Below, piece after piece: positions 53,113 to 62,113 of a stretch of 64,000 bases of DNA. The stretch comes from Sphingomonas pokkalii (GTDB taxonomy: Bacteria > Pseudomonadota > Alphaproteobacteria > Sphingomonadales > Sphingomonadaceae). The position numbers and the translations under genes were made by a program. The stretch covers positions 1,253,297-1,317,296 of the forward strand of contig NZ_QENQ01000001.1 of NCBI RefSeq assembly GCF_003096275.1, read 5' to 3'. Below the pieces are notes generated by a model, which saw only the letters and a program-made list of their open reading frames with translations, was not told the origin of the DNA and did not search any database. Within the stretch, counting starts at the first letter, position 1. Each line of letters starts with the position of its first letter.

Positions 53113-54878
53113 ACGTTCCGCTTCCGCAGTTCGACCATGCGCTGCCCCCCAGCCTGGCGGATCGCCTGCGGATGCGTGTGCCCGAAGCGCTTGCGACGCT
53201 GCTGCTGCTGGTTTCCGGCCTGGCGCTGGCGCCGCTCGTCTCGCGCGGGGAGCGCTATGTGCTGGTCGGCGTGCTGATAGCCTGGGCGGCGGCGATCCTG
53301 TTGCTGGCGGCGTATAGCCGGGCGCTGCGCCGCCGCCTGCGCGCCGAGGAGGCGGATGCCCGTCATCGCGCCGATCGTGCGGACGAGCTGGCTGCCGAAC
53401 TCAATCTGCTGATCGATGGCGCCGTCGGCTATGCGATCTACACCGTCGATCCGATGGGCCGCGTGTCCTTCTGGAACGAAGGGGCGCGGCGGGTGAAAGG
53501 CTGGCGCGAGGACGAGGTGCTGGGGCGTGACATGGCGCTCTTCTACCCGGCCTCCGCCGTTGCCGCCGGCAAACCGCGGGCAGACCTGGACGCGGCGCTG
53601 CGCGACGGCAAGCTCGAGGAAGAGGATTGGCGTTTGCGCCGCGACGGCAGCGAGTTCCTGGCGCAGGTGCTGATCACGCCGCTGCGCGGGCCGGACGGCC
53701 GGTTGCGCGGCTTCGGCAAGGTCGTGCGCGACATCACCGAACAGCGCGCCAGCGAGCGCCAGGCAACGGCCGCGGCGAACCATCTGCGGTCGATTCTGGC
53801 GACGGTGCTCGACGCGATGGTGATCATCGACGAACGCGGCAACATCCTCTCGTTCAGCGCCGCGGCCGAGCGCATGTTCGGCTATCCTGAGGACGAGCTG
53901 GTCGGCGCGAACATCAGCCTGTTGATGCCGGCCGGCGACGGGGCCCGGCACGACGACTATATCCGCCGCTATCTGCAAACCGGCGAGCGACGGATCATCG
54001 GCACCGGCCGTACCGTTACCGGCCGGCGCCGGGACGGATCGATCTTTCCGATCGAGCTTTCGGTAGGCGAAGCGATCACCGAGGGCGAACGCGTCTTTAC
54101 CGGGTTCATCCGCGACCTGACCGACAAGCAGCGCGCGGAGGCGCGGATCGAGGAGCTGCGATCGGGCCTGATCCATGCCGCGCGGGTGAGCGCGATGGGC
54201 ACCATGGCTTCCACGCTGGCGCATGAGCTGAACCAGCCGATCACCGCGGTGGTGAATTATGTCCACGGCGTAGCCAACCTGATCGACAGTGGCGGCATCG
54301 ATGATCTGCCCATGATCCGCGAAGCGCTGGAGGATACCATCCAGGAAGCGCTGCGGGCCGGCACGATCGTGCGGCGCCTGCGCGAATTCGTGGCGCGCGG
54401 GGAGGTCGAGAAGAGCGTCGAGGCAATTCCCGATCTTGTCGACGAGGCGTGCAAGCTGGCGCTGATCGGTGCGCGCGAGAAGGGCGTGATCGCCGAATTC
54501 CTGTTCGATCCCAGCGCTGGGCGCGTGCTCGTCGATCGCATCCAGATCCAGCAGGTGCTGATCAACCTGATGCGCAACGCCATCGAAGCCATGGCCGATT
54601 CGCCCGAGCGGCGGCTGACGGTTTCGAGCCGCGTCGAATCGGCGGGCTTCGTCCGCGTCACCGTCGCCGATACCGGGCCCGGGGTGGCACCGGCGGTGGC
54701 GGAGGATCTGTTCCGTGCCTTCCACAGCACCAAGGCCGACGGGATGGGGCTGGGCCTATCCATCTGCCGCACCATTGTGGAGGCCAATGGCGGCCGCATC
54801 TGGCTGGAGCCGCGTTCCGGGGGCGGCAGCTGCTTTCATTTCACCCTGGTCCAAGTAGAAGAAGGGGACGCATCGTGA
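53109..54878 (+). CDS. fixL: FixL-type heme-PAS oxygen-sensor histidine kinase
   Basis: A 589-aa kinase. Two membrane segments (about 25-75) precede PAS1 (about 95-215) and PAS2 (about 225-345). PAS2 closely follows the FixL heme domain: RHDDYIRRY holds His281 as the equivalent of the proximal heme His, and RIIGTGRTVTGRRRDG keeps the Ile and Arg of the oxygen pocket. The HisKA box is STLAHELNQPITAVV with His372. The ATPase has NLMRNAIEAM, DTGPGV and GMGLGLSIC. Binding of O2 to heme should inhibit the kinase. It is coupled to fixJ and to the degenerate receiver. Confidence 0.93.
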   Translation: MNVPLPQFDHALPPSLADRLRMRVPEALATLLLLVSGLALAPLVSRGERYVLVGVLIAWAAAILLLAAYSRALRRRLRAEEADARHRADRADELAAELNLLIDGAVGYAIYTVDPMGRVSFWNEGARRVKGWREDEVLGRDMALFYPASAVAAGKPRADLDAALRDGKLEEEDWRLRRDGSEFLAQVLITPLRGPDGRLRGFGKVVRDITEQRASERQATAAANHLRSILATVLDAMVIIDERGNILSFSAAAERMFGYPEDELVGANISLLMPAGDGARHDDYIRRYLQTGERRIIGTGRTVTGRRRDGSIFPIELSVGEAITEGERVFTGFIRDLTDKQRAEARIEELRSGLIHAARVSAMGTMASTLAHELNQPITAVVNYVHGVANLIDSGGIDDLPMIREALEDTIQEALRAGTIVRRLREFVARGEVEKSVEAIPDLVDEACKLALIGAREKGVIAEFLFDPSAGRVLVDRIQIQQVLINLMRNAIEAMADSPERRLTVSSRVESAGFVRVTVADTGPGVAPAVAEDLFRAFHSTKADGMGLGLSICRTIVEANGGRIWLEPRSGGGSCFHFTLVQVEEGDAS

Positions 54879-55492
54879 CCGAGAAACGCCTGGTCCATAT
54901 CGTCGATGACGAGGATGGCGTTCGCCGTTCCGCCAGTTTCATGCTCAAGACCTCCGGCTTCGCGGTGCAGACCTGGCCCTCGGGCGTGGCGTTCCTGAAG
55001 GAAGCGCGGCAGGTGGAACCCGGCTGTATCCTGCTCGACGTGCGGATGCCGGAGATGGATGGGCTGGAAGTGCAGCAGGAACTGCACGTGCGCGGCATTG
55101 CCCTGCCGGTGATCGTGCTGACCGGGCACGGCGACGTTTCGATCGCGGTGAAGGCGATGAAGGCGGGCGCGATCGACTTTCTGGAAAAGCCGATCGACAG
55201 CAAGGCGCTGATCGAAGCCATCAACCGCGGCTTCGACCGGTTGGACGCGGCGGAGGACGTAAAGACCCGTGCCGAGGATGCCGAAACGCTGCTCGGCGCG
55301 CTGACGGTGCGCGAGCGCGAGGTGCTGGAAGGGCTGGCACAGGGCTATCCCAACAAGACCATCGCCTATGATCTGGGCATTTCGGCGCGCACCGTGGAAG
55401 TGCACCGCGCCAATGTGATGACGAAGCTGGGTGCGAAAAGCCTTTCGGAGGCGCTGCGCATCGCGTTCGCGGCGGGAATGGGCAAGGGGTGA
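54875..55492 (+). CDS. fixJ: FixJ-type response regulator
   Basis: A 205-aa protein from GTG 54875 in a 4-nt overlap with fixL. The receiver has VHIVDDEDGVRRS, the phosphoacceptor in ILLDVRMPEMDG, TGHGDVSIAVKAMKAG and EKPID. The C-terminal LuxR-type HTH reads LTVREREVLEGLAQGYPNK and ISARTVEVHRANVMTKLGA. It should activate low-oxygen genes when phosphorylated by FixL. No fixK gene is in the window. Confidence 0.95.
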   Translation: MTEKRLVHIVDDEDGVRRSASFMLKTSGFAVQTWPSGVAFLKEARQVEPGCILLDVRMPEMDGLEVQQELHVRGIALPVIVLTGHGDVSIAVKAMKAGAIDFLEKPIDSKALIEAINRGFDRLDAAEDVKTRAEDAETLLGALTVREREVLEGLAQGYPNKTIAYDLGISARTVEVHRANVMTKLGAKSLSEALRIAFAAGMGKG

Positions 55493-55584
55493 ATGGGCGG
55501 TAAAGCCGTGCGGTCACGCCATTTTTCTGCTATGGTCGAGAGACTCGGGGGACGGAATCATCCACGCGACAGGGAGCGGTGACG

Positions 55585-55809
55585 ATGACGATGCAACCAA
55601 CACCGATCGAGTTTTTCGAAGGCAGTGCAATCAAGGCGACGGAGACGACGCTCGGCGCCTGGTCTTGCGGGCTGTTCACGGCCTGGTGCCAGGCGGTGAT
55701 GACCCCGTGGAACCTGGTGCCGCCGCCGCATGGGCGCGAAGCGGAGCGCGGTGCACTGCTGCCGATTCCGGATGTGCTGGAAGAAGAGGAGCGGGCGCTC
55801 TTCGCCTGA
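55585..55809 (+). CDS. Small hypothetical protein
   Basis: A 74-aa protein from ATG 55585, with GGGAG 8 nt upstream (GTG 55579 possible). The sequence has a mid-protein hydrophobic, Trp-containing segment (GAWSCGLFTAWCQAVMTPW) and an acidic tail. I know no family. The ribosome site and codon use support a real gene, located just after fixJ. Confidence 0.55.
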   Translation: MTMQPTPIEFFEGSAIKATETTLGAWSCGLFTAWCQAVMTPWNLVPPPHGREAERGALLPIPDVLEEEERALFA

Positions 55810-55872
55810 ATCGGCCCTTCCGCGCGGCTGCAGGACATGCTCTAACGCGTGGCATCGCCGCGGGAGGTGAGT

Positions 55873-56493
55873 ATGTTGCTGATCGCGTTATCTCTTTCGG
55901 TCCTGGTTCCGCAGGACCGTGCTCCGGGCACCGCAGCAACGGTCGATACGCCGCAGCAGGCGGCGGACGGAACGATGCGCTGGTCCGTCCTGGCCGATCC
56001 CTGCGCTTCGGTGCAGGACGGCACCAGCAGCGATACCATCGTGGTGTGCGGCAAGGGCGTGCAGGCGCCGCGCCTGCCGTTGCCGGGCGAACGTGGCCCG
56101 CCCGATCGGCCGATGCCGAGCAATCCTGATCGCACCGGTATCGGCGCGCTCAACGCCACCGTCGAGCCCTGTGCCGCGCGGATGGGCGGCTGCACCACCG
56201 GCATCGACCTGTTCGGCGCGGCGACGACGGCGGTTCGGCTGGTGGGTAAGGCGATCGATCCCGGCAGCTGCTGCGAAGAGCCGGGCGAATCGACGAATTT
56301 CTTCAAGCTCGTCGGCGATGCGGGCAAAGGCATCGGCCGGGCGTTCAAGAAGAAGACCGATAAGTCGAACCGCATGCCGATCGATCTCAGCGATCCGGTG
56401 ACAGCCCGGCCATCTCCATCAGCACCGCCCATTCCTCCGGCCGAACCGGTGTTACCGACAGGCGCGACTGGCGCACCATCTCGAGTGCCGTAA
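55873..56493 (+). CDS. Secreted hypothetical protein, Cys-containing
   Basis: A protein of about 206 aa from ATG 55873, directly behind GGGAGG. A short N-terminal hydrophobic stretch (MLLIALSLSVLVPQ) suggests export. Six cysteines, including a CCEE pair, lie in the middle part, and the last 30 residues are proline-rich. No family is recognised. The last 107 nt overlap the 3' end of the oppositely oriented EVE gene, unusual in this compact genome. Confidence 0.55.
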   Translation: MLLIALSLSVLVPQDRAPGTAATVDTPQQAADGTMRWSVLADPCASVQDGTSSDTIVVCGKGVQAPRLPLPGERGPPDRPMPSNPDRTGIGALNATVEPCAARMGGCTTGIDLFGAATTAVRLVGKAIDPGSCCEEPGESTNFFKLVGDAGKGIGRAFKKKTDKSNRMPIDLSDPVTARPSPSAPPIPPAEPVLPTGATGAPSRVP

Positions 56494-56800
56494 GCCGCGG
56501 TTCGGCCTTGATATCGGACAGCGGCACGGGGTGGGGCAGCGGGCGGAGGGCCTTCACCTCCACACTGGCCCATTTGCCGTCGTCGCCGTCCGGCTGCCAG
56601 GCACGGGTGATCTCCATGATGCCGACCGCGGCCTTCTGGATGTTCGAATGGTAGAAGATCGCCTGGTCGCCGGGCACCATCGCCTTCAGGAAATTGCGGG
56701 CGGTGTAGTTGCGCACGCCGTTCCATTCGGTGGTGCTGTCGCGCACCAGGTCGTCCCAGGAATAGGCATCGGGTTCGGAGCGAAGGATCCAGTAGGCCAT
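56387..56800 (-). CDS. EVE domain protein
   Basis: A 137-aa protein from ATG 56800. It matches the EVE (PUA-like) family: MAYWILRSEPDAYSWDDLV, WNGVRNYTARNFLKAM, GDQAIFYHS and VGIMEITRAWQPD. EVE proteins bind modified bases in DNA or RNA, and the bacterial housekeeping type is widespread in alphaproteobacteria. Its 3' end overlaps that of the plus-strand hypothetical gene. Confidence 0.92.
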   Translation of the reverse strand: MAYWILRSEPDAYSWDDLVRDSTTEWNGVRNYTARNFLKAMVPGDQAIFYHSNIQKAAVGIMEITRAWQPDGDDGKWASVEVKALRPLPHPVPLSDIKAEPRLTALEMVRQSRLSVTPVRPEEWAVLMEMAGLSPDR

Positions 56801-56926
56801 GCCGCTCGTTACCCAGCTAAACCGCGGCTGAACAGCCGGTTCCAACCCGATTAAGCCGCGGCGTGGCATCCAGCGGGTGTCGGCGCTCAGCGACTCGCGG
56901 CGCCTGAGAGGTGAGGAGAAGATTCG

Positions 56927-57289
56927 ATGAGCCCTCTGGCCAAGAAGCTGGTTCTCGGCGTCGCCACCGGCGCCAGCCTGCTGATTTCGATTGCGCCTGC
57001 CCAGGCGCAGGATTGGCGCTGGCGCCGTCATTACCGCGATCGCGGTGGCGATGTGGCCGGCGCGGCGCTGGTGGCCGGCATCGCCGGGCTGGCGATCGGC
57101 GTGGCGATCTCGAACGATCGACGCTACGACTATGATCGCCGTTTCTACCGCGAACGCGGTTATTATCCGGTCGACGGCTATTGGTATCGCGACAATTACC
57201 CGCGCTATCGCTATTACGAATATTGCAGCGTTCGCCGGGTATGGGATCCCTATATCGGCCAGCCGGTGCTGATCCGTTATTGCGACTGA
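56927..57289 (+). CDS. Secreted small Tyr/Arg-rich protein with Gly-zipper
   Basis: A 120-aa protein from ATG 56927 behind GAGGAG. It has a signal peptide ending APAQAQ, a glycine-alanine hydrophobic stretch (VAGAALVAGIAGLAIGVAI) like glycine-zipper outer-membrane proteins, then a Tyr/Arg/Asp-rich region with repeated YRxxY-type units, and a terminal Cys pair 23 residues apart. Similar small surface proteins are common in sphingomonads. Function unknown. Confidence 0.75.
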   Translation: MSPLAKKLVLGVATGASLLISIAPAQAQDWRWRRHYRDRGGDVAGAALVAGIAGLAIGVAISNDRRYDYDRRFYRERGYYPVDGYWYRDNYPRYRYYEYCSVRRVWDPYIGQPVLIRYCD

Positions 57290-57358
57290 TCCCACGGATG
57301 CGCGCGACCATCTGAAGAGATGGTTCGTGCGCGCCACTCGGCGCGATAGGATCGCGCC

Positions 57359-58999
57359 ATGGCACCACCCGAGTCGCTCGATCCGGCCGATCCCTATGCG
57401 CGATCCGCCCAGACCTTCCCGGTCCTGCCCGCCGAAATGGTGGCGCGCGTCGCCGCCTTCGGCAAAGAACAGGCGCTCGCGGACGGCGCGACTCTATATG
57501 CGCGTGGCGACCAGAGCGTCGATTTCTTCCTGTGTCTGGCCGGCGGAATCGCGATCGTCGACACCGACGCCAAGAGGAGCGAGCGCCCGATCCATACCCA
57601 TGGGCCGGGCCAGTTCACCGGCGAGCTAGACCTGTTCAACGATCGCAAAATCCTGGTGAGCGCTCGCGCGCTGCCCGGCACGCGAGTGGTGCGGATCGAC
57701 CGCGCATCCTTCCGCCGGATGATGGCGGCCGAGCCCGATATCGGCGAGATCGTGATGCGGGCCTTCATTCTGCGCCGCGTGGGGCTGCTGCGCCACAGTG
57801 ATGCCGGCGTGGCGCTGGCCGGGCCGGGGCACGGCGCGGACATGGGGCGGATCGAGACCTTCCTCACCCGCAACGCGATCCCGCACCGACGGATCGATAC
57901 CGACAGCGATCCCGATGCGGCGGGTTTCCTCGAATGCTTTGCGCTGACCGCCGCCGATCTGCCGGTGGTGGTGTTGGAAGGGCAGGTGCTGCGCAACCCG
58001 GCCAATGCCGCGCTGGCCGATGCGTTGGGCCTGGCGACGGCACTCGCGCCCGACAAGGTGTACGACGTTGCGGTGGTCGGCGCCGGACCGGCCGGGCTGG
58101 CGGCGGCGGTCTATGCCGCGTCCGAAGGACTGGAGACGATCGTGATCGAGGCAGTGGCTCCCGGCGGGCAGGCGGGGACCAGCTCGAAGATCGAGAATTA
58201 TCTTGGCTTCCCGACCGGGATTTCCGGCCAGGCGCTGGCAGGCCGCGCGCAGGTGCAGGCGCAGAAGTTCGGCGCGCGGCTGCTCGTCTCACGCGCGGTG
58301 GTGCGGATCGAATGCGAGGAGCGGCCGCTGCGGCTGCATCTCGATGACGGTGCGACATTGCAGGCCCGCGCAGTGGTGGTGGCGACCGGCGCGCGCTACC
58401 GCAAGCTCGATCTGCCGCGCTATGCCGCGCTGGAAGGCAATGGCATCTACTATGCTGCGACTGCGATGGAAGCCGGGCTGTGCGCGGGTGCGGAAGTGGT
58501 CGTTGTCGGCGGCGGTAATTCAGCAGGGCAGGCGGCGGTGTTCCTTGCCCGCCATGCCGCGCATGTTCATGTGCTGGTGCGCGGTGCCGGACTGGCGGCG
58601 ACCATGTCGCGCTATCTGATCGATCGGATCGAGGCGTCGGATCGGATCACGCTGCATCCCTTCACCGAGGTCACGGCGCTGGAAGGCGAGCGTGCGCTCA
58701 GCGGCTTGGAATGGACCGAGCGCCGCACCGGCGCACGGGAACGCCGCGCGGCAGGCGCGCTGTTCGTGATGATCGGCGCCGAGCCCAATACCGGCTGGCT
58801 GGAAGGCTGTGTCGATCTCGATTCCGCCGGTTTCGTGCGGACGGGGAGCGGCGAGACGTTCTTCTGCTCCTCCGCGCCCGGTGTGTTCGCGGTCGGCGAT
58901 GTGCGTTCGGGATCGGTGAAGCGCGTTGCCTCCGGCGTCGGCGAGGGATCGGTGGTGGTCTCCGCCATCCACCGCTATCTTGAACCGGCCGGCGAATGA
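57359..58999 (+). CDS. cNMP-binding domain - thioredoxin-like - thioredoxin-reductase-like fusion without CxxC
   Basis: A 546-aa protein. Residues about 15-140 form a cyclic-nucleotide-binding-type domain (GPGQFTGELDLFNDRKI). Residues about 160-235 look like a cysteine-free thioredoxin or glutaredoxin fold (DLPVVVLEGQVLRNPAN). Residues about 240-545 are a thioredoxin-reductase-type flavoprotein with VGAGPAGLAAAVYAASEGL, VVVVGGGNSAGQAAVFLAR and GVFAVGDVRSGSVKR. The redox CxxC normally just before the NADPH site is absent (YYAATAMEAGLCAG), so thioredoxin reduction is not expected. It has no HTH and is probably an enzyme or sensor gated by a nucleotide. Confidence 0.85.
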   Translation: MAPPESLDPADPYARSAQTFPVLPAEMVARVAAFGKEQALADGATLYARGDQSVDFFLCLAGGIAIVDTDAKRSERPIHTHGPGQFTGELDLFNDRKILVSARALPGTRVVRIDRASFRRMMAAEPDIGEIVMRAFILRRVGLLRHSDAGVALAGPGHGADMGRIETFLTRNAIPHRRIDTDSDPDAAGFLECFALTAADLPVVVLEGQVLRNPANAALADALGLATALAPDKVYDVAVVGAGPAGLAAAVYAASEGLETIVIEAVAPGGQAGTSSKIENYLGFPTGISGQALAGRAQVQAQKFGARLLVSRAVVRIECEERPLRLHLDDGATLQARAVVVATGARYRKLDLPRYAALEGNGIYYAATAMEAGLCAGAEVVVVGGGNSAGQAAVFLARHAAHVHVLVRGAGLAATMSRYLIDRIEASDRITLHPFTEVTALEGERALSGLEWTERRTGARERRAAGALFVMIGAEPNTGWLEGCVDLDSAGFVRTGSGETFFCSSAPGVFAVGDVRSGSVKRVASGVGEGSVVVSAIHRYLEPAGE

Positions 59000-59014
59000 C
59001 GGCATGAGCCGGCC

Positions 59015-59293
59015 ATGAGCGATACTCCTCCCGATCGTCTGTCGGTCAACCCGAACAGCCCCTATTTCACCCGCGAGCTGCTGGAACGCGGCGTCGGCAT
59101 CAAGTTCAAGGGCGTCGAGCGCCGCGATGTCGAGGAATATTGCATTTCCGAAGGCTGGGTACGCGTCGCGCTCGGCAAGAAGACCGATCGCAAGGGCAAT
59201 CCGTTAACGATCAAGCTAACCGGCCCCGTAGAAGCCTGGTTCCAAAGCGGCGGCGAAGCGGCTGCGACCGACGAGGATAGCGCCGGGGCTTGA
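59015..59293 (+). CDS. DUF3297 family protein
   Basis: A 92-aa protein from ATG 59015. The pattern DRLSVNPNSPYFTRELLERG, GIKFKGVERRDVEEYCISEG, WVRVALGKKTDRKGNPLT fits DUF3297, a small conserved proteobacterial family of unknown role. It starts 15 nt after the flavoprotein stop and is probably in the same transcript. Confidence 0.88.
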   Translation: MSDTPPDRLSVNPNSPYFTRELLERGVGIKFKGVERRDVEEYCISEGWVRVALGKKTDRKGNPLTIKLTGPVEAWFQSGGEAAATDEDSAGA

Positions 59294-59498
59294 GGCCGCA
59301 TCACGCCCGAGCCGGATGCAGCCGGGCGCTGTTGTGGGGACGGTGACGCGCGACCGCATCGCCCCAAGCGTTTCGACGCGGATTTGCCCTCCGCTCAGCC
59401 TTCTCATTAGTGAAAGCTGAAAAGCGCTTGCGCAATTCGACCGGTGTCGCCCATGATCCTTCTCTGGCAGGAAAAACCTGCAGGAGAGGGAGAGTGGA

Positions 59499-61124
59499 AT
59501 GCGCCTGGATCGCCGATCGATGCTTTCTGCGGCCGGGCTTGGTCTCGGCGCTGTCGCAAGCGGTGCGCGGGCGGCCGTCTCCGCGGCGCCCTTCCAGCCA
59601 AACTGGCAATCACTGACCCAAGGCTATCAGGCGCCCGACTGGTTCCGCGATGCCAAGTTCGGAATCTGGGCGCACTGGTCGGCCCAGTGCGTGCCGGAGG
59701 CCGGCGACTGGTATGCGCGCGAGATGTATCTGCAGGGATCGCGCGCCTATCGGCACCATGTCGATACCTATGGGCATCCGTCAAAAATCGGATTCATGGA
59801 GATGTACCCGCGCTGGACCGCGGCGCGCTGGGATCCGGGACGACTGATCGACCTGTATCAGCGCGCCGGCGCCAAATACTTCATGGCGCTGGCCAACCAT
59901 CACGACAATTTCGATACCTATGCGTCCAGTCACCACGCCTGGAATGCGACCCGCATCGGCCCGCGGCAGGATATCATCGGCCGCTGGAGCAAGCTGGCGC
60001 GCGAGCGGGGGATGCGCTTTGGCGTATCCAACCATTCCGCCCATGCCTGGCATTGGTTGCAGCCGGCCTATGGCTATGATCCGGAAGGGCCGCTGGCCGG
60101 GCGCCGCTACGATGCGGCCTGGCTGACCAAGGCGGCCGGACGTGGCAAATGGTGGGACGGGCTGGATCCCCAGCATCTCTATACCGGTGCGACCATGAAG
60201 ATGCCGGCGGGTTTCACGACGATCAAGGCTGCCAATGCCTGGCACGAGGCGCATGATCGGGTGTGGACCGAATCGCCGCCTGCCGCCAACCCGTGGTTCA
60301 CGCAGAACTGGTTTCTGCGCTGCAAGGAACTGATCGACCGCTATCGTCCCGACATGGTCTATTTCGACAATTTCGATCTGCCGCTGGGTCAGGCCGGGCT
60401 GGATATCACTGCGCATTTCTACAACCAGTCCATGGCTTGGCATGGCGGTCGCAACGATGCCGTCGTTACCGCGAAGGGAACGCCGGCCAATCGCCGTGCC
60501 GGCATCGTCGACGATGTCGAACGCGGCGTGCACGACGACATCCAGCCCTATCCGTTTCAGACGGATACCTGCCTGGGCAACTGGCATTACGACCGCGACC
60601 TATATGCGCGCGACGGCTACAAGACGCCTGCCAAGGTGCTGCACACCCTGTGCGACGTGATCGCCAAGAACGGCAATCTGATGCTGTCGGTGCCGATGCG
60701 CGGGGACGGCACCATCGACGAAAAGGAGGAGGCGGTGGTCGAGGGGATCGCCGCCTGGATGAAGGACTATGGCGCGGCCATCTATGGCACGCGGCCGTGG
60801 CACCTGTTCGGCGAGGGGCCGACCCGCGCCAAGAGCGGCGACTTCAACGAGGGCGCGCCAACGTCTCCGTACACCGCCCAGGACATCCGATATGTCCGCA
60901 AGGGCACGGCGGTGCACGCCTTCGTCCTGGGCTGGCCCGAAGACGGCGTGGCCCGGCTGCCGGCGTTGGGCAAGCGGGGAACCGTCGGCCGCGTGACGTT
61001 GCCCGGCCAGTCGGCGCCGCTCGCCATGCGTATCGAACGGGAAGCCCTGACCGTTACCCTGCCGGAAGCGCGCCGCAATCCGATCGGCGTCGCGCTGATC
61101 GTCGAGGGCGATGGGCTCGTCTGA
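59499..61124 (+). CDS. GH29 alpha-L-fucosidase-like enzyme, Tat-type signal
   Basis: A 541-aa protein from ATG 59499, preceded by GGAGAGGGAGAG. It has a twin-arginine leader (LDRRSMLSAAGLGLGAVASG). GH29 barrel motifs include WFRDAKFGIWAHWSAQCVPE, AKYFMALANHHDNFDTYAS and MVYFDNFDLPLG, where the Asp after YF is the likely nucleophile. NGNLMLSVPMRGDGTID closes the catalytic part and a beta-sandwich tail follows. It should cleave alpha-L-fucosides; the general acid is not conserved in this family and is not assigned. Confidence 0.88.
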   Translation: MRLDRRSMLSAAGLGLGAVASGARAAVSAAPFQPNWQSLTQGYQAPDWFRDAKFGIWAHWSAQCVPEAGDWYAREMYLQGSRAYRHHVDTYGHPSKIGFMEMYPRWTAARWDPGRLIDLYQRAGAKYFMALANHHDNFDTYASSHHAWNATRIGPRQDIIGRWSKLARERGMRFGVSNHSAHAWHWLQPAYGYDPEGPLAGRRYDAAWLTKAAGRGKWWDGLDPQHLYTGATMKMPAGFTTIKAANAWHEAHDRVWTESPPAANPWFTQNWFLRCKELIDRYRPDMVYFDNFDLPLGQAGLDITAHFYNQSMAWHGGRNDAVVTAKGTPANRRAGIVDDVERGVHDDIQPYPFQTDTCLGNWHYDRDLYARDGYKTPAKVLHTLCDVIAKNGNLMLSVPMRGDGTIDEKEEAVVEGIAAWMKDYGAAIYGTRPWHLFGEGPTRAKSGDFNEGAPTSPYTAQDIRYVRKGTAVHAFVLGWPEDGVARLPALGKRGTVGRVTLPGQSAPLAMRIEREALTVTLPEARRNPIGVALIVEGDGLV

Positions 61125-61426
61125 CGGGGTGGAGGGCGCCTGCGATGCCGGGATATTCCAGCCAGTCGTGCAGAACGCACACCATACCGATAGCGTGGGC
61201 CCTTGCGGGCTGCCCGGCCCCGTAACGGCCATAAGCCGAACGGATCAGCATCGCGCCAGAGGACGACATCGCCCGTGACCTTCCGCATTGCTGCCGCGCT
61301 GCTGATCGCTATTGCCAGCCAAGCGTCCGCCCAGGTTCCTTGGCTTCGCTCATCGCAACGACCATCGTAGGTAATGCTATGGGTGGCATGTAGAGCGACC
61401 GATCGTCCACTACATGGGTTCTTTAC
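61125..61426. other. Gap holding a truncated secreted-protein remnant
   Basis: No full gene is present between the fucosidase and alkA genes. GTG 61275 opens a 31-codon frame (stop 61368-61370) that encodes a perfect signal peptide, MTFRIAAALLIAIASQASAQ, and only 11 more residues. This looks like the 5' stub of a lost exported protein gene. Confidence 0.4.
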
Positions 61427-62050
61427 CTAAATCGCGCTCTTCACCATGCCATAATGGTGCCAGGCGAAGATCGCCGCGGCGCCGCGGTGGGGCCGCCAGG
61501 CTTCGGACCAGGTGCGCGTCTGCTTCTCGCTCGGGCGTTCGGGGTGGCCTAGGATGCGGCCGATCTCGATCTGCACTGCCAGATCGCCGGCCGGCCAGAT
61601 ATCCGGCCGCCCTTCGGCGAACAGCAGGTAGATCTCCGCCGACCACCGGCCGATGCCCTTGATCCGGGTGAGCGCGGCGATGGCTTCCTCGTCGTCCAGC
61701 GGCAGCGCGTGCAGATCCAGGCCGCCGGAGGTGACCTCTTCGGCGAGGCTGCGGGCATAGCCGATCTTCTGGCGCGAGAGGCCGGCACCGCGCAGTGCCT
61801 CGTCGCTGGCCAGCGCCAGCGCGTTCGGGTCCTCCACGGCGCCCAGCGCTGCTTCCAGCTTGGCCCAAATGGAGCTGGCGGCGGCGACGCTGACTTGCTG
61901 GCCGACAATGGTACGCAGCAGCGTGGCATAGCCGCGATCGCGGATGCGGGGTTCGGGATAGCCGGCGCGTTCGAGTGCGGCGGCGAAGGCGGGTTCGCGG
62001 GCCGCCAATGCGTCAATCGACCCCTTCAGCTGTTCGGCGCTCAGGCCCAT
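61427..62050 (-). CDS. alkA: DNA-3-methyladenine glycosylase II (AlkA-type)
   Basis: A 207-aa protein from ATG 62050, with AAGGAG 8 nt upstream. It has TLLRTIVGQQVSVAAASSIW, the helix-hairpin-helix LTRIKGIGRWSAEIYLL, and the catalytic Asp in WPAGDLAVQ. It removes alkylated purines from DNA in base excision repair. It is the compact form without the extra N-terminal domain of E. coli AlkA. Confidence 0.92.
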   Translation of the reverse strand: MGLSAEQLKGSIDALAAREPAFAAALERAGYPEPRIRDRGYATLLRTIVGQQVSVAAASSIWAKLEAALGAVEDPNALALASDEALRGAGLSRQKIGYARSLAEEVTSGGLDLHALPLDDEEAIAALTRIKGIGRWSAEIYLLFAEGRPDIWPAGDLAVQIEIGRILGHPERPSEKQTRTWSEAWRPHRGAAAIFAWHHYGMVKSAI

Positions 62051-62113
62051 GCAGTGGCTCCTTGAATTGGCCCCGGTTCGTCGGCATGGACGCCACGAAC
62101 CAAGGAGATGCAG

